Positions 57,298-64,000 of a stretch of 64,000 bases of DNA are shown here, one piece after another. The DNA is taken from contig OZ246887.1 of the NCBI GenBank assembly GCA_965231765.1, forward strand, positions 4,216,001 through 4,280,000, written 5' to 3'. This stretch comes from JAAXHF01 sp963665955. GTDB taxonomy: Bacteria; Desulfobacterota; Binatia; Bin18. The notes below the pieces were generated by a model, which worked only from the letters and a program-made list of their open reading frames with translations, was not told the DNA's origin and searched no databases. How positions within the stretch are numbered: position 1 is the stretch's first letter; each line of letters starts with the position of its first letter. Both the position numbers and the translations under genes were made by a program.

Positions 57298-57750
57298 ATG
57301 GACCCGGAGGAAATCCGAGCATTGCGCGAACAGTTAGAACTCACGCAAGAAGTCTTCGCCCAGATTCTGGGGGTGAGCTTTGCGACTGTGAACCGGTGGG
57401 AGAATGGCAAGAGTGAACCAAGTGGGGATTACGCTCGCGTTTTGCAGACCCTCAGACAGCTAATGGCAAGTGACTCTCCTGGGTCGGCGATCGACTGGAA
57501 ACGGGTCGGGGCACTCAGCGCAATGGCGGCGGTGGCAGGCTTCTCGCCCTTGTTAACTTTAGGTGCAGCGCTTGGGCCGGTCTTGATTTCCCATCTGCCT
57601 TCTTGGGCCGATGTCCCGCTTGGTGAGACGCTGACGAAGCAGAGCCGTTCGCAACCTCAGGCTCAACTCTCTCCCAGCAAAGCCTCGCCGCGCAAGAACC
57701 CGGCAGCCTCTGGGGGGCGCGGTGCGCGTTCGAAAACTTCTGTACGCTGA
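57298..57750 (+). CDS. XRE-family HTH protein with a hydrophobic C-terminal segment
   Basis: The 150-residue protein starts at ATG 57298 (ATG 57295 also possible) after AAGGAGAGGG. Residues about 4-55 form an HTH_3 domain: IRALREQLELTQEVFAQILG, FATVNRWENGKSEPSG. After a linker comes a hydrophobic segment (ALSAMAAVAGFSPLLTLGAA, about 77-96) that could be a membrane helix, and a basic Ser/Pro tail. Such helix-turn-helix plus membrane segment proteins sense envelope signals. The box upstream matches sites at other island promoters, so it is the best candidate island regulator. Confidence 0.85.
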   Translation: MDPEEIRALREQLELTQEVFAQILGVSFATVNRWENGKSEPSGDYARVLQTLRQLMASDSPGSAIDWKRVGALSAMAAVAGFSPLLTLGAALGPVLISHLPSWADVPLGETLTKQSRSQPQAQLSPSKASPRKNPAASGGRGARSKTSVR

Positions 57751-57954
57751 CACACAGCGGATAAGGATAAGCCATGACGACGCACAGAGGAACGAGTCCT
57801 CAGCAGCCGCTTTTTGGCCCCCGCGCAGTAGTCACGGACGTGCACATACGTCTCCTCGCTGCTCGTATTTTTGCGGAGTTGCTGCCCTGGACAACGCAGC
57901 GCCTCCGCGCAAACTCCCCCGCTCAGCCTGAAGGGGAGGAAGGACGCCTGGACT

Positions 57955-58170
57955 ATGCGAGCGTATCGGACTGAATCGCCCTATTATTTCTCATCAAAGC
58001 GTCTCCTGTCGCGCGGGGCGATGGTCTTTTATTCGGAGAAGATCAGACGTTACGTGCATCCGCAGGACGGCATCTTGTTCGATCAGCATCCCCGCCTGCA
58101 TTTGTTATCGGAGGAGGAAAGTCAGGAACTGGAGACGCGCTGGCAAAAGGCGTTGTCACACTATCAGTGA
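57955..58170 (+). CDS. Hypothetical protein
   Basis: The 71-residue product starts at ATG 57955, with GGAGGAAGG about 12 nt upstream. It reads MRAYRTESPYYFSSKRLLSR and an acidic/basic C-terminal helix (SEEESQELETRWQKALSHYQ). No family recognised. In the ~200 bp before it, I see no gene. Confidence 0.45.
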   Translation: MRAYRTESPYYFSSKRLLSRGAMVFYSEKIRRYVHPQDGILFDQHPRLHLLSEEESQELETRWQKALSHYQ

Positions 58171-58277
58171 TTTTCAAAAAACTTGGCGACTGCTTTGAGG
58201 CCACTCCGTCCCTGAAAGCCTTCCGGTAAAGAGCCTTTTCGTCTTGTTTTGCTCAGCCGCAAAAGCTGAGAGTAAGC

Positions 58278-58559
58278 GTGATCAATATGCGGGCCTATCG
58301 CAAAACGCTCCGAGTCCGGGATGTCGGAGATGCCAAAGACGCTATCGCTCAGGCTGAGCAGATGGCTGGCTTTCTGACCGGAGTGGTGACCAAGTCCCTC
58401 ATCGAGGGCACTCCGTATGTCATTCACTTTTATTTTGAAGATGTGGGACAGGGAGCCCGCTGGGCGCAAGACTTAAAACGGGTCTCTCTGAGTCCGGAGT
58501 CTCTGGACGATTGGGGGCTTGGATATGTAACCCCAGCCCGGAACCGTAAGCCTGACTGA
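58278..58559 (+). CDS. Hypothetical protein
   Basis: The 93-residue product starts at GTG 58278, or at ATG 58287, and reads VRDVGDAKDAIAQAEQMAGF, VIHFYFEDVGQGARWAQDL and WGLGYVTPARN. It looks like a compact alpha/beta protein. No family recognised. The last gene of the stress island on this strand. Confidence 0.5.
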   Translation: MINMRAYRKTLRVRDVGDAKDAIAQAEQMAGFLTGVVTKSLIEGTPYVIHFYFEDVGQGARWAQDLKRVSLSPESLDDWGLGYVTPARNRKPD

Positions 58560-58594
58560 AGGTGCTGCTCGTGCTGTTCCAGAAAGAATCCCTC

Positions 58595-59779
58595 CTACGC
58601 CTCAAGCGGATATAGTTCGAGCGCATTATCCCACATAATCTTACGTTTGCTGTCTTCTGAAACGCCGGGCAGGCCAAGAATCTCTTCTGCTGCGCTGGCA
58701 TATTTTCGACCTTCAGGGTGGCCGAAGTCGGTCGCCGTGACGATGTTCTCATCACCCATCACATCAATGACTTGCTTAATACCGGGGTCATCCTGGTCTG
58801 CTGCGATGTAACACTGGCGTTTGAAGTAGTCGATTGGATGCAGCTTTAAACCTGGATTTTCGAGATCTCGGAAGCCGCCTTGGACACCAGCATCCATGCG
58901 ATCAATCCAAAACGCGGCCCAGCCCGCTCCGGATTCTAAATGCACGACACGCAATTTCGGATGGCGTTCGAGTACCCCACCCATGATCAAGGCGGCACTC
59001 GCGATCATATTGCCCATTGTAAACGCTACTGTACCCTGAACTGAGCGCAGACCTGGGAAGTAATGATACAGCATATCGTCGGCGGCATTGCCTGCCCCAA
59101 CGTGGATAGCCAGCGGAACGTCCAGATCAACTAAGGTGTTCCACAACGGGTCATAGACCTCATGATACAGACGGTACTCGCCAACCGGAGTCGGATTGAC
59201 ATGCACGGCTTTAAAACCAAACTCTTTGACACACCGCCGGGCTTCCCGAATGGCTTCGTCGGGATCACGCAGGTCAATCGACGCCGCCCCAACAACCCGG
59301 CCGCCTGCATCAGTGCAGAAATCATGTAGCCAAGTGTTATACGCGCGTCGATAGGCGGCGGCGGTTTCTGCGCTTAGCTTGGGGACGGCAGTGACATACA
59401 AACCAACTGTTGGATAGACCACCATGTAGTCGATGCCAGTGCGCTCAAGCGCAAGCTTGTACAGATCGGGCGAAAATCCTTTGCGGGCAAAATCGGCATA
59501 CGCGTCATTATTCCCAGGCAGGACAATACGAGTGCCAGCATCGCCAAGGGTTGGTTGGCCATCCGGCATGGGGTCACGCCCAAACGGCATGACATATTCT
59601 TCGCCACTCAGAGCGGATGGGATAGTAACCGACGTGCCAAAGCCGAGCGGCTCGCCCTGATAGTCCACCCATGCCCGAGGCATTTCGGAGCGAAACTTGG
59701 GCTCAAGATATTTTTCAAACATGTCCGCCGGTTCAAGAATGTGCGAATCACTGTCAATGAATTTGTAGCCCTGATACAT
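58595..59779 (-). CDS. Amidohydrolase family protein (Amidohydro_2 type)
   Basis: The 394-residue protein begins with YKFIDSDSHILEPADMFEKY (D-x-H strand-1 motif), followed by TGIDYMVVYPTVGLYVTAVP, FKAVHVNPTPVGEYRLY, LAIHVGAGN with a metal His, RVVHLESGAGWAAFWIDRMD and TATDFGHPEGRKYASAAEEI with the last Asp. It is the same superfamily as 32913-34058 but of a distinct branch. The substrate is unknown. GAGGAGG precedes the ATG by 7 nt. Confidence 0.92.
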   Translation of the reverse strand: MYQGYKFIDSDSHILEPADMFEKYLEPKFRSEMPRAWVDYQGEPLGFGTSVTIPSALSGEEYVMPFGRDPMPDGQPTLGDAGTRIVLPGNNDAYADFARKGFSPDLYKLALERTGIDYMVVYPTVGLYVTAVPKLSAETAAAYRRAYNTWLHDFCTDAGGRVVGAASIDLRDPDEAIREARRCVKEFGFKAVHVNPTPVGEYRLYHEVYDPLWNTLVDLDVPLAIHVGAGNAADDMLYHYFPGLRSVQGTVAFTMGNMIASAALIMGGVLERHPKLRVVHLESGAGWAAFWIDRMDAGVQGGFRDLENPGLKLHPIDYFKRQCYIAADQDDPGIKQVIDVMGDENIVTATDFGHPEGRKYASAAEEILGLPGVSEDSKRKIMWDNALELYPLEA

Positions 59780-59834
59780 GCTTTTCCTCCTCTGGCAGTG
59801 CAGGGCTCAATATGAGCGCCTTATGATAATGGAG

Positions 59835-60575
59835 TCAAGACTTTACAGGCTGAGTAGAAGAGCTACGGTCTTGTTCGCAAACCAGCAACGTCCCTGACAC
59901 TGCGGCGATAGACAAACCAAAGAGATTGACGACCGGAATCGCCAGCAGGACAAACAGAGCGGCCCCAAAACCGAGACTTCCCGCTCGGTCGCTGAGGACA
60001 CGCTGCCACTTTTCGCGGAAGGTCAGCCGCCGCCGATCCAGGGCGAAACCCGTGAAATCGTATACGAGCAGCAGCCAGCCTAAGCCCAGCCACGCTGCCT
60101 GGCCAATGACAGGAATAAAGCTCAGCGGAAAGGCCACGGTCAGCAAAAACAGCATACCAAGCGTATGACCCAGCGAACGCAGGATATCAACGATCCAATG
60201 CCCGAGATGGAACGGTCGATTGGTGGGCGTGCCATGTAAGGTGTCCTCAGTCCATTCCGATAAGATATCCAGGAAGGGGGTCGCCAGGGCTTTGCCAATA
60301 AACACAAAAGAAAACACACCCACACCGAGGGCGGCCACAAAGGCAAGGCTACGCAGCACGTAGTAGCCAATCAACCAGTACCAGGCTGCAGGACGAGTGA
60401 TGAGCAGTCCAAATCCAGTTTCGTAGCATTGAATGAACAGGCCGATAGCGATGATATACAGGGTAATGTTGAGGATGAGTGGCACGATAGCAAGCCGCCG
60501 CAGGGCAGGGGTACGCCAGAGCAAGGCTGCACCCCTAATCGGCAGTGCAAATCCCTGAGCAAAACGGATGATCAT
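59835..60575 (-). CDS. CysZ/EI24-like membrane protein
   Basis: The ~246-residue protein starts at Met (60575) with FAQGFALPIRGAALLWRTPA and has the EI24/CysZ layout of long helices and re-entrant loops: LRRLAIVPLILNITLYIIAI, GKALATPFLDILSEWTEDTL and FPLSFIPVIGQAAWLGLGW. E. coli CysZ is a sulphate channel; other EI24 proteins have no known role. No cysteine-synthesis genes are nearby. Confidence 0.87.
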   Translation of the reverse strand: MIIRFAQGFALPIRGAALLWRTPALRRLAIVPLILNITLYIIAIGLFIQCYETGFGLLITRPAAWYWLIGYYVLRSLAFVAALGVGVFSFVFIGKALATPFLDILSEWTEDTLHGTPTNRPFHLGHWIVDILRSLGHTLGMLFLLTVAFPLSFIPVIGQAAWLGLGWLLLVYDFTGFALDRRRLTFREKWQRVLSDRAGSLGFGAALFVLLAIPVVNLFGLSIAAVSGTLLVCEQDRSSSTQPVKS

Positions 60576-60659
60576 AGTGAAGAGTAAGACGTATGTCTCT
60601 GCCCGCCTCAATAGCGGGACTGGTGTCCCTGCCTGCCTCAGTTGTCAGTGACGGTGCTG

Positions 60660-61532
60660 CTAAGACATAAACGTCTGAGCTGTCTCTTCCAGCTTTGCCA
60701 GCGTTTTGTCCGTATCGACATCTGCCATAAACATGATCATTTCTTGCACGCCGAGTTCTTCCAACTGTGGCAGCGTATCTGGATTGTCTTTGAAGTCTTG
60801 GGTATCTCCTAGCATGGAGAAGGACAATTCTGAAAAATGACGACCCCGTTCGACCATGAGCTCTTTGAGTTGAGCTACGCGTTCGCGGAGCGTGCCAACT
60901 GGGATAGGGCCGGGCTGCCAGCCATCCCCTAAGTCAGCCACCCGTTTGAGGGCAGGCGTACTCTCCCCACCAAAGATCATCGGCGGATGCGGTCTCTGGA
61001 CTGGCAGCGGCATAGCATAGAGATCTGGAAACGAAAAATACTTCCCTTCAAAGCTCGCCGCTTCATCTTTCCAGATGGCTTTCATCAGTTGCAGGTATTC
61101 GCGGGTACGGCTACCGCGCTCAGAGAATTTCTCGCCGAGCGCCTCAAATTCTTCAGCCAACCAACCAACTCCTACGCCAAACTGATAGCGTCCGTTTGCG
61201 ACCATATCGAGCGTGGCCACGGCTTTGGCTACGTGCAGGGGGTTGCGATACGGCACAACGATTACACTGGTTCCAATCTGAATGTTTGTTGTACTGGCGG
61301 CAATCGCGGCCAACAGGACAAATGGATCGGGAAATGGCAGGCGGCGCGGAAAGCTGGCCGAGCCATCTGGCGTATACGGATACCGAGCTTCAATTTTCTC
61401 CGGAATAACAATGTGATCTCCCAACCAGGCTGAGTGATAGCCGAGTTCCTCGGCCTTTTGGGCGATACGGATATAATCGGCTGCGGTAGGCGTCATCCCA
61501 ACCCCAAGCGAGTAATGGATACCAAACTTCAT
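60660..61532 (-). CDS. LLM-class F420-dependent-type oxidoreductase
   Basis: The 290-residue protein has the short F420/LLM form: MKFGIHYSLGVGMTPTAADY, WLGDHIVIPEKIEARYPYTP, NIQIGTSVIVVPYRNPLHVA, GRYQFGVGVGWLAEEFEALG and PMIFGGESTPALKRVADLGD. The pattern matches TIGR03619-type oxidoreductases, which often use F420, although no F420 synthesis gene is in the window. AGGAGG lies 6 nt before the ATG. The gene is divergent from the alpha/beta hydrolase gene. Confidence 0.92.
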   Translation of the reverse strand: MKFGIHYSLGVGMTPTAADYIRIAQKAEELGYHSAWLGDHIVIPEKIEARYPYTPDGSASFPRRLPFPDPFVLLAAIAASTTNIQIGTSVIVVPYRNPLHVAKAVATLDMVANGRYQFGVGVGWLAEEFEALGEKFSERGSRTREYLQLMKAIWKDEAASFEGKYFSFPDLYAMPLPVQRPHPPMIFGGESTPALKRVADLGDGWQPGPIPVGTLRERVAQLKELMVERGRHFSELSFSMLGDTQDFKDNPDTLPQLEELGVQEMIMFMADVDTDKTLAKLEETAQTFMS

Positions 61533-61701
61533 GTCATACCTCCTGTGTGGCGCGGACCTGTGTCGTGTTGTTCGCTGCCATAGCATATCTGACAGCAGAG
61601 TCTCAATACAGAGTGCGAGGCTTTACCGACCTCTTCCTCTGATAGGCACAGAACTGATAGACCCAGAACCTGGAGACGAGAGCAGGCAAGGAGGCATTGC
61701 G

Positions 61702-62481
61702 ATGAGCACACCACAAGAGCGCACGATCCAGGCTGGGGATTATCCGGTGCGCGTTTTTGAAGCGGGGCAGGGGGAGCCACTCCTATTTCTGCATAGCGCT
61801 GGGGGGGCCGGCCTCTGGACTGAGGGCATCGACCGTCTATCCGAGCACTTTCGTGTTTTGCTTCCCGATCATCCCGGATTTGGCCCATCTCCCTTGCCTG
61901 ACTGGCTGCTGGGGATGGATGATATGGCGTTCCATTATGTTGATCTCCTGAATGGGCTGGGGATCGATACACCTATCTCCATTGCTGGCGCGTCATTTGG
62001 CGGTTGGGTCGGGGCAGAGTTTGCGACGTTTCATCCCGAGCTGGTCAAGAAGCTAGTGCTGATTGATGCAGCGGGGCTGCGGATTCCTGAACACCCTTTC
62101 CCGGATGTCTTTCGGCTTGCGCCAGAGAAGCTGCTGCCGTTGGTGTTTCACGACTTCTCCAAGGCCGTGGCGGTCATGCCCAAAGATTTTGGCATTGATA
62201 CCATGGTCCAGATGTTTCACGACCGGAGCGCGTTTGCCCGCTTGGCGTGGAACCCATATTTGCACAATCCCAAACTCCGCCGGCGTCTGCACCATGCTAG
62301 CATGCCGACCTTAGTTGTCTGGGGGCAACAAGATCAACTCATTCCGCCAGTCTATGCCGAAGAATATAAAAAGCTCCTACCGAGCGCTGAGGTCGCCTAT
62401 TTCGATCAGTGTGGACATGAGCCAACTATTGAGCAGCCAGACGAGTTTGCGCGACTGGTCGTGGAGTTTTTACAGGCTTAG
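61702..62481 (+). CDS. Alpha/beta hydrolase
   Basis: The 259-residue protein has the alpha/beta hydrolase fold: EPLLFLHSAGGAGLW oxyanion region, VLLPDHPGFGPSP, the nucleophile elbow IAGASFGGWVGAEF with Ser in GASFGG, the acid in VVWGQQDQLIPP and the histidine in CGHEPTIEQP. It resembles C-C bond hydrolases and lactonases of aromatic degradation (MhpC/BphD-like). GGCAAGGAGG precedes the ATG. It is followed after 48 bp by an LLM-class monooxygenase, so they may act in sequence. Confidence 0.92.
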   Translation: MSTPQERTIQAGDYPVRVFEAGQGEPLLFLHSAGGAGLWTEGIDRLSEHFRVLLPDHPGFGPSPLPDWLLGMDDMAFHYVDLLNGLGIDTPISIAGASFGGWVGAEFATFHPELVKKLVLIDAAGLRIPEHPFPDVFRLAPEKLLPLVFHDFSKAVAVMPKDFGIDTMVQMFHDRSAFARLAWNPYLHNPKLRRRLHHASMPTLVVWGQQDQLIPPVYAEEYKKLLPSAEVAYFDQCGHEPTIEQPDEFARLVVEFLQA

Positions 62482-62529
62482 CTGGCTGCTGAAGGTTGAT
62501 AGCTGAAAGCTGACGACAAGGAGCGACAC

Positions 62530-63681
62530 ATGAAATCGTATTTTTTTCATCTCATGCCATGGACAGATTATCCCGAAGACTTTGACGAGAAGTATGAATC
62601 CTCATGGGTGACGTTTCCCAACACCTTTTACGATCCAATCAAAGGCGCAGATCTGTACAACCGCTACCTCGACGAACTCGAATATGCGGATACGCTGGGC
62701 TACGACGGTATCTGTGTCAACGAACATCACCAGAATGCGTATGGTTTGATGCCATCCCCCAATGTTATTGCGGGCATGCTGGCCCGGCGGACCAAGAATG
62801 CCAAAATCGCTATTCTTGGCAATGGCATCCCGTTGCGTGCCAACCCGCTCCGTGTGGCTGAAGAAATTGCGATGCTTGATGTTGTTACTCGCGGACGCGT
62901 CATTTCTGGCTTTGTGCGTGGTATTGGCTGTGAGTATCTGTCACTCGATACCAATCCGACGTTTTCGCGGGATGCGTTCTATGAAGCGCATGACTTGATA
63001 ATACGGGCCTGGACCGAGCCGGGGCCGTTTGAGCACTTGGGCAAGTATTATCAATATCGGTATGTGAATGTCTGGCCACGGCCATATACCCAACCCCATC
63101 CACCGATCTGGCTGCCGTCGGCTGGTAGTTTCGAGACGATCGAGTTCGCCGCACGGCACCGCTATCCGTATATGTCAGTCTTCAGCCCACTTGAAAACAT
63201 TAAACGTTTGCTCGACGCTTACCGGACCTGCGCCCGCGAGCAATTCAATTACGAACCTGATCCTGAACAATTAGGGTATGCACCAGGCGTGTATGTGGCG
63301 GATGATGAGCAACGCGCCCAGGACGAGTCAGCGGAACATGCCCAGTTTTTCCTCAGCAAAGCGTTTAAAATTCCACCTCACTTTCTCATTCCGCCAGGCT
63401 ATGTGACTGATCATTCTATGCGTGGGTTTATCTCTTCAATGGCGAGTGGCCAGCCCGCGACGGGGGGAACTATTGCGGGAACCCCCAAGACAGTCATTGA
63501 TAAGCTGATTGCGGACTACGACTATCTGGGTGGCTTTGGTTATATCATTGCGGGGGCTGGACCAGGCAATGCGACCCATGAACAGACGACAAAACATATG
63601 ACCTTGTTCCAAACTGAAGTCATGCCTGCGCTCAAGAAATATCATGAGCAGAAGGTGGGCAAGGCGGCGAATGCTGCATAA
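62530..63681 (+). CDS. LLM-class flavin-dependent monooxygenase (long form)
   Basis: The 383-residue protein is a luciferase-like monooxygenase with LDELEYADTLGYDGICVNEH, KIAILGNGIPLRANPLRVAE, EIAMLDVVTRGRVISGFVRG, PPIWLPSAGSFETIEFAARH and a late GGFGYIIAGAGPGNATHEQ. The family includes two-component flavin monooxygenases. The substrate is open. AAGGAG lies about 6 nt before the ATG. It is likely co-transcribed with the alpha/beta hydrolase gene. Confidence 0.92.
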   Translation: MKSYFFHLMPWTDYPEDFDEKYESSWVTFPNTFYDPIKGADLYNRYLDELEYADTLGYDGICVNEHHQNAYGLMPSPNVIAGMLARRTKNAKIAILGNGIPLRANPLRVAEEIAMLDVVTRGRVISGFVRGIGCEYLSLDTNPTFSRDAFYEAHDLIIRAWTEPGPFEHLGKYYQYRYVNVWPRPYTQPHPPIWLPSAGSFETIEFAARHRYPYMSVFSPLENIKRLLDAYRTCAREQFNYEPDPEQLGYAPGVYVADDEQRAQDESAEHAQFFLSKAFKIPPHFLIPPGYVTDHSMRGFISSMASGQPATGGTIAGTPKTVIDKLIADYDYLGGFGYIIAGAGPGNATHEQTTKHMTLFQTEVMPALKKYHEQKVGKAANAA

Positions 63682-63815
63682 AGAGGGCTAAGAGGGAAGC
63701 CTTGTCTGGGGGCTGAACTTCAGGCGTTTCATTATCACGAATGCCCTTATCGTGTGACCGGAGCAAGATAGTCATCATTACGCTCCCATGCTAGGAATGA
63801 GCCAGGAGGGGAAGC

Positions 63816-64000
63816 ATGGCATACCACGTACTCATTCAAAACGGCACGGTGATTGATGGGACTGGCGCTCCACAGTTCAAAGCTGATGTGGCAGTGGCTG
63901 ACGGTCAGATTGTTGCGGTCGGGGAAGTGAACGAAAAAGCTGACCAGATCATTGATGCCAGCGGCTTGATCGTTGCTCCCGGATTTATTGATCCGCATAC
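63816..64000 (+). CDS. D-aminoacylase-like amidohydrolase, N-terminal part (cut by window end)
   Basis: The 61 residues present read MAYHVLIQNGTVIDGTGAPQ, ADVAVADGQIVAVGEV, IIDASGLIVAPGFIDPH: the N-terminal sandwich strand and the GFIDPH metal motif of D-aminoacylase/dihydroorotase-like enzymes. GGAGGGGAAGC precedes the ATG. The remaining ~450 residues lie outside the window, so the substrate class is not decided. Confidence 0.88.
   Translation, partial: MAYHVLIQNGTVIDGTGAPQFKADVAVADGQIVAVGEVNEKADQIIDASGLIVAPGFIDPH

Overview
The window (about 55% GC) comes from a Gram-negative-type bacterial chromosome. It carries lipoprotein and periplasmic-protein genes, an OmpA-family protein and acyl-ACP metabolism. 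Many luciferase-like flavin monooxygenases, Amidohydro_2 hydrolases, a class III CoA-transferase and an acetamidase resemble the accessory-rich genomes of uncultured soil and marine groups such as Tectomicrobia/Entotheonella. That placement is inferred from gene content only; there is no rRNA gene here to test it.

Region 1 (1-10.98 kb) is mostly housekeeping and transport: the end of a GH65 phosphorylase-type enzyme, a Rid-family protein lacking the usual arginine, an M50B-like membrane protein, pgk, an ArnT-like glycosyltransferase, a frameshifted AbrB-type antitoxin, a purine/pyrimidine-type permease, YceI, a flavin monooxygenase, a nu-class GST, a YkgJ-like protein and an EamA transporter.

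Region 2 (10.99-21.22 kb) is a type I restriction-modification island read on the minus strand: hsdM, a nucleotidyltransferase remnant, hsdS, an FRG-domain gene, an AlbA_2/GHKL ATPase gene, a REP-associated IS200-like transposase, then hsdR. REP-like palindromes flank the transposase, and another copy lies before hsdM. The FRG protein ends in a module that closely matches the C-terminus of HsdR from the same operon. This suggests a second effector that docks on the HsdM/HsdS core, and it is the strongest candidate for an undescribed system here.

Region 3 (21.3-40.2 kb) is catabolic and detoxifying: a four-gene molybdenum hydroxylase operon with a CoxG-like protein, a repeat-rich coiled-coil tail-anchored protein, a GFA protein, an arsR-arsI-acr3 operon, an overlooked small exported protein, a Spy-like protein, an NHL propeller, a LysR regulator whose start lies in a 14-bp-arm palindrome, a GST, amidohydrolase, 3D lipoprotein, threonine dehydratase, cupin, CoA-transferase, acetamidase and flavin monooxygenase.

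Region 4 (40.2-58.6 kb) is a mosaic stress island. It holds an RRM protein behind an intrinsic-terminator-like leader, a GT4-GH15 pair, an FtsH fragment of only the membrane/periplasmic part, a DUF937-OmpA protein, Hsp20, full FtsH, an RRM/ferritin-like chimera with a diverged copy of the same leader, a slipin pseudogene, a soluble acyl-ACP desaturase and many small genes. Gene relics (nuoB, transglutaminase, nitroreductase, IS110) lie between them. AT-rich boxes are shared by distant promoters, one before an XRE-type regulator.

Region 5 (58.6-64 kb) returns to amidohydrolase, CysZ/EI24, flavin monooxygenase and alpha/beta-hydrolase genes, and ends inside a D-aminoacylase-like gene.
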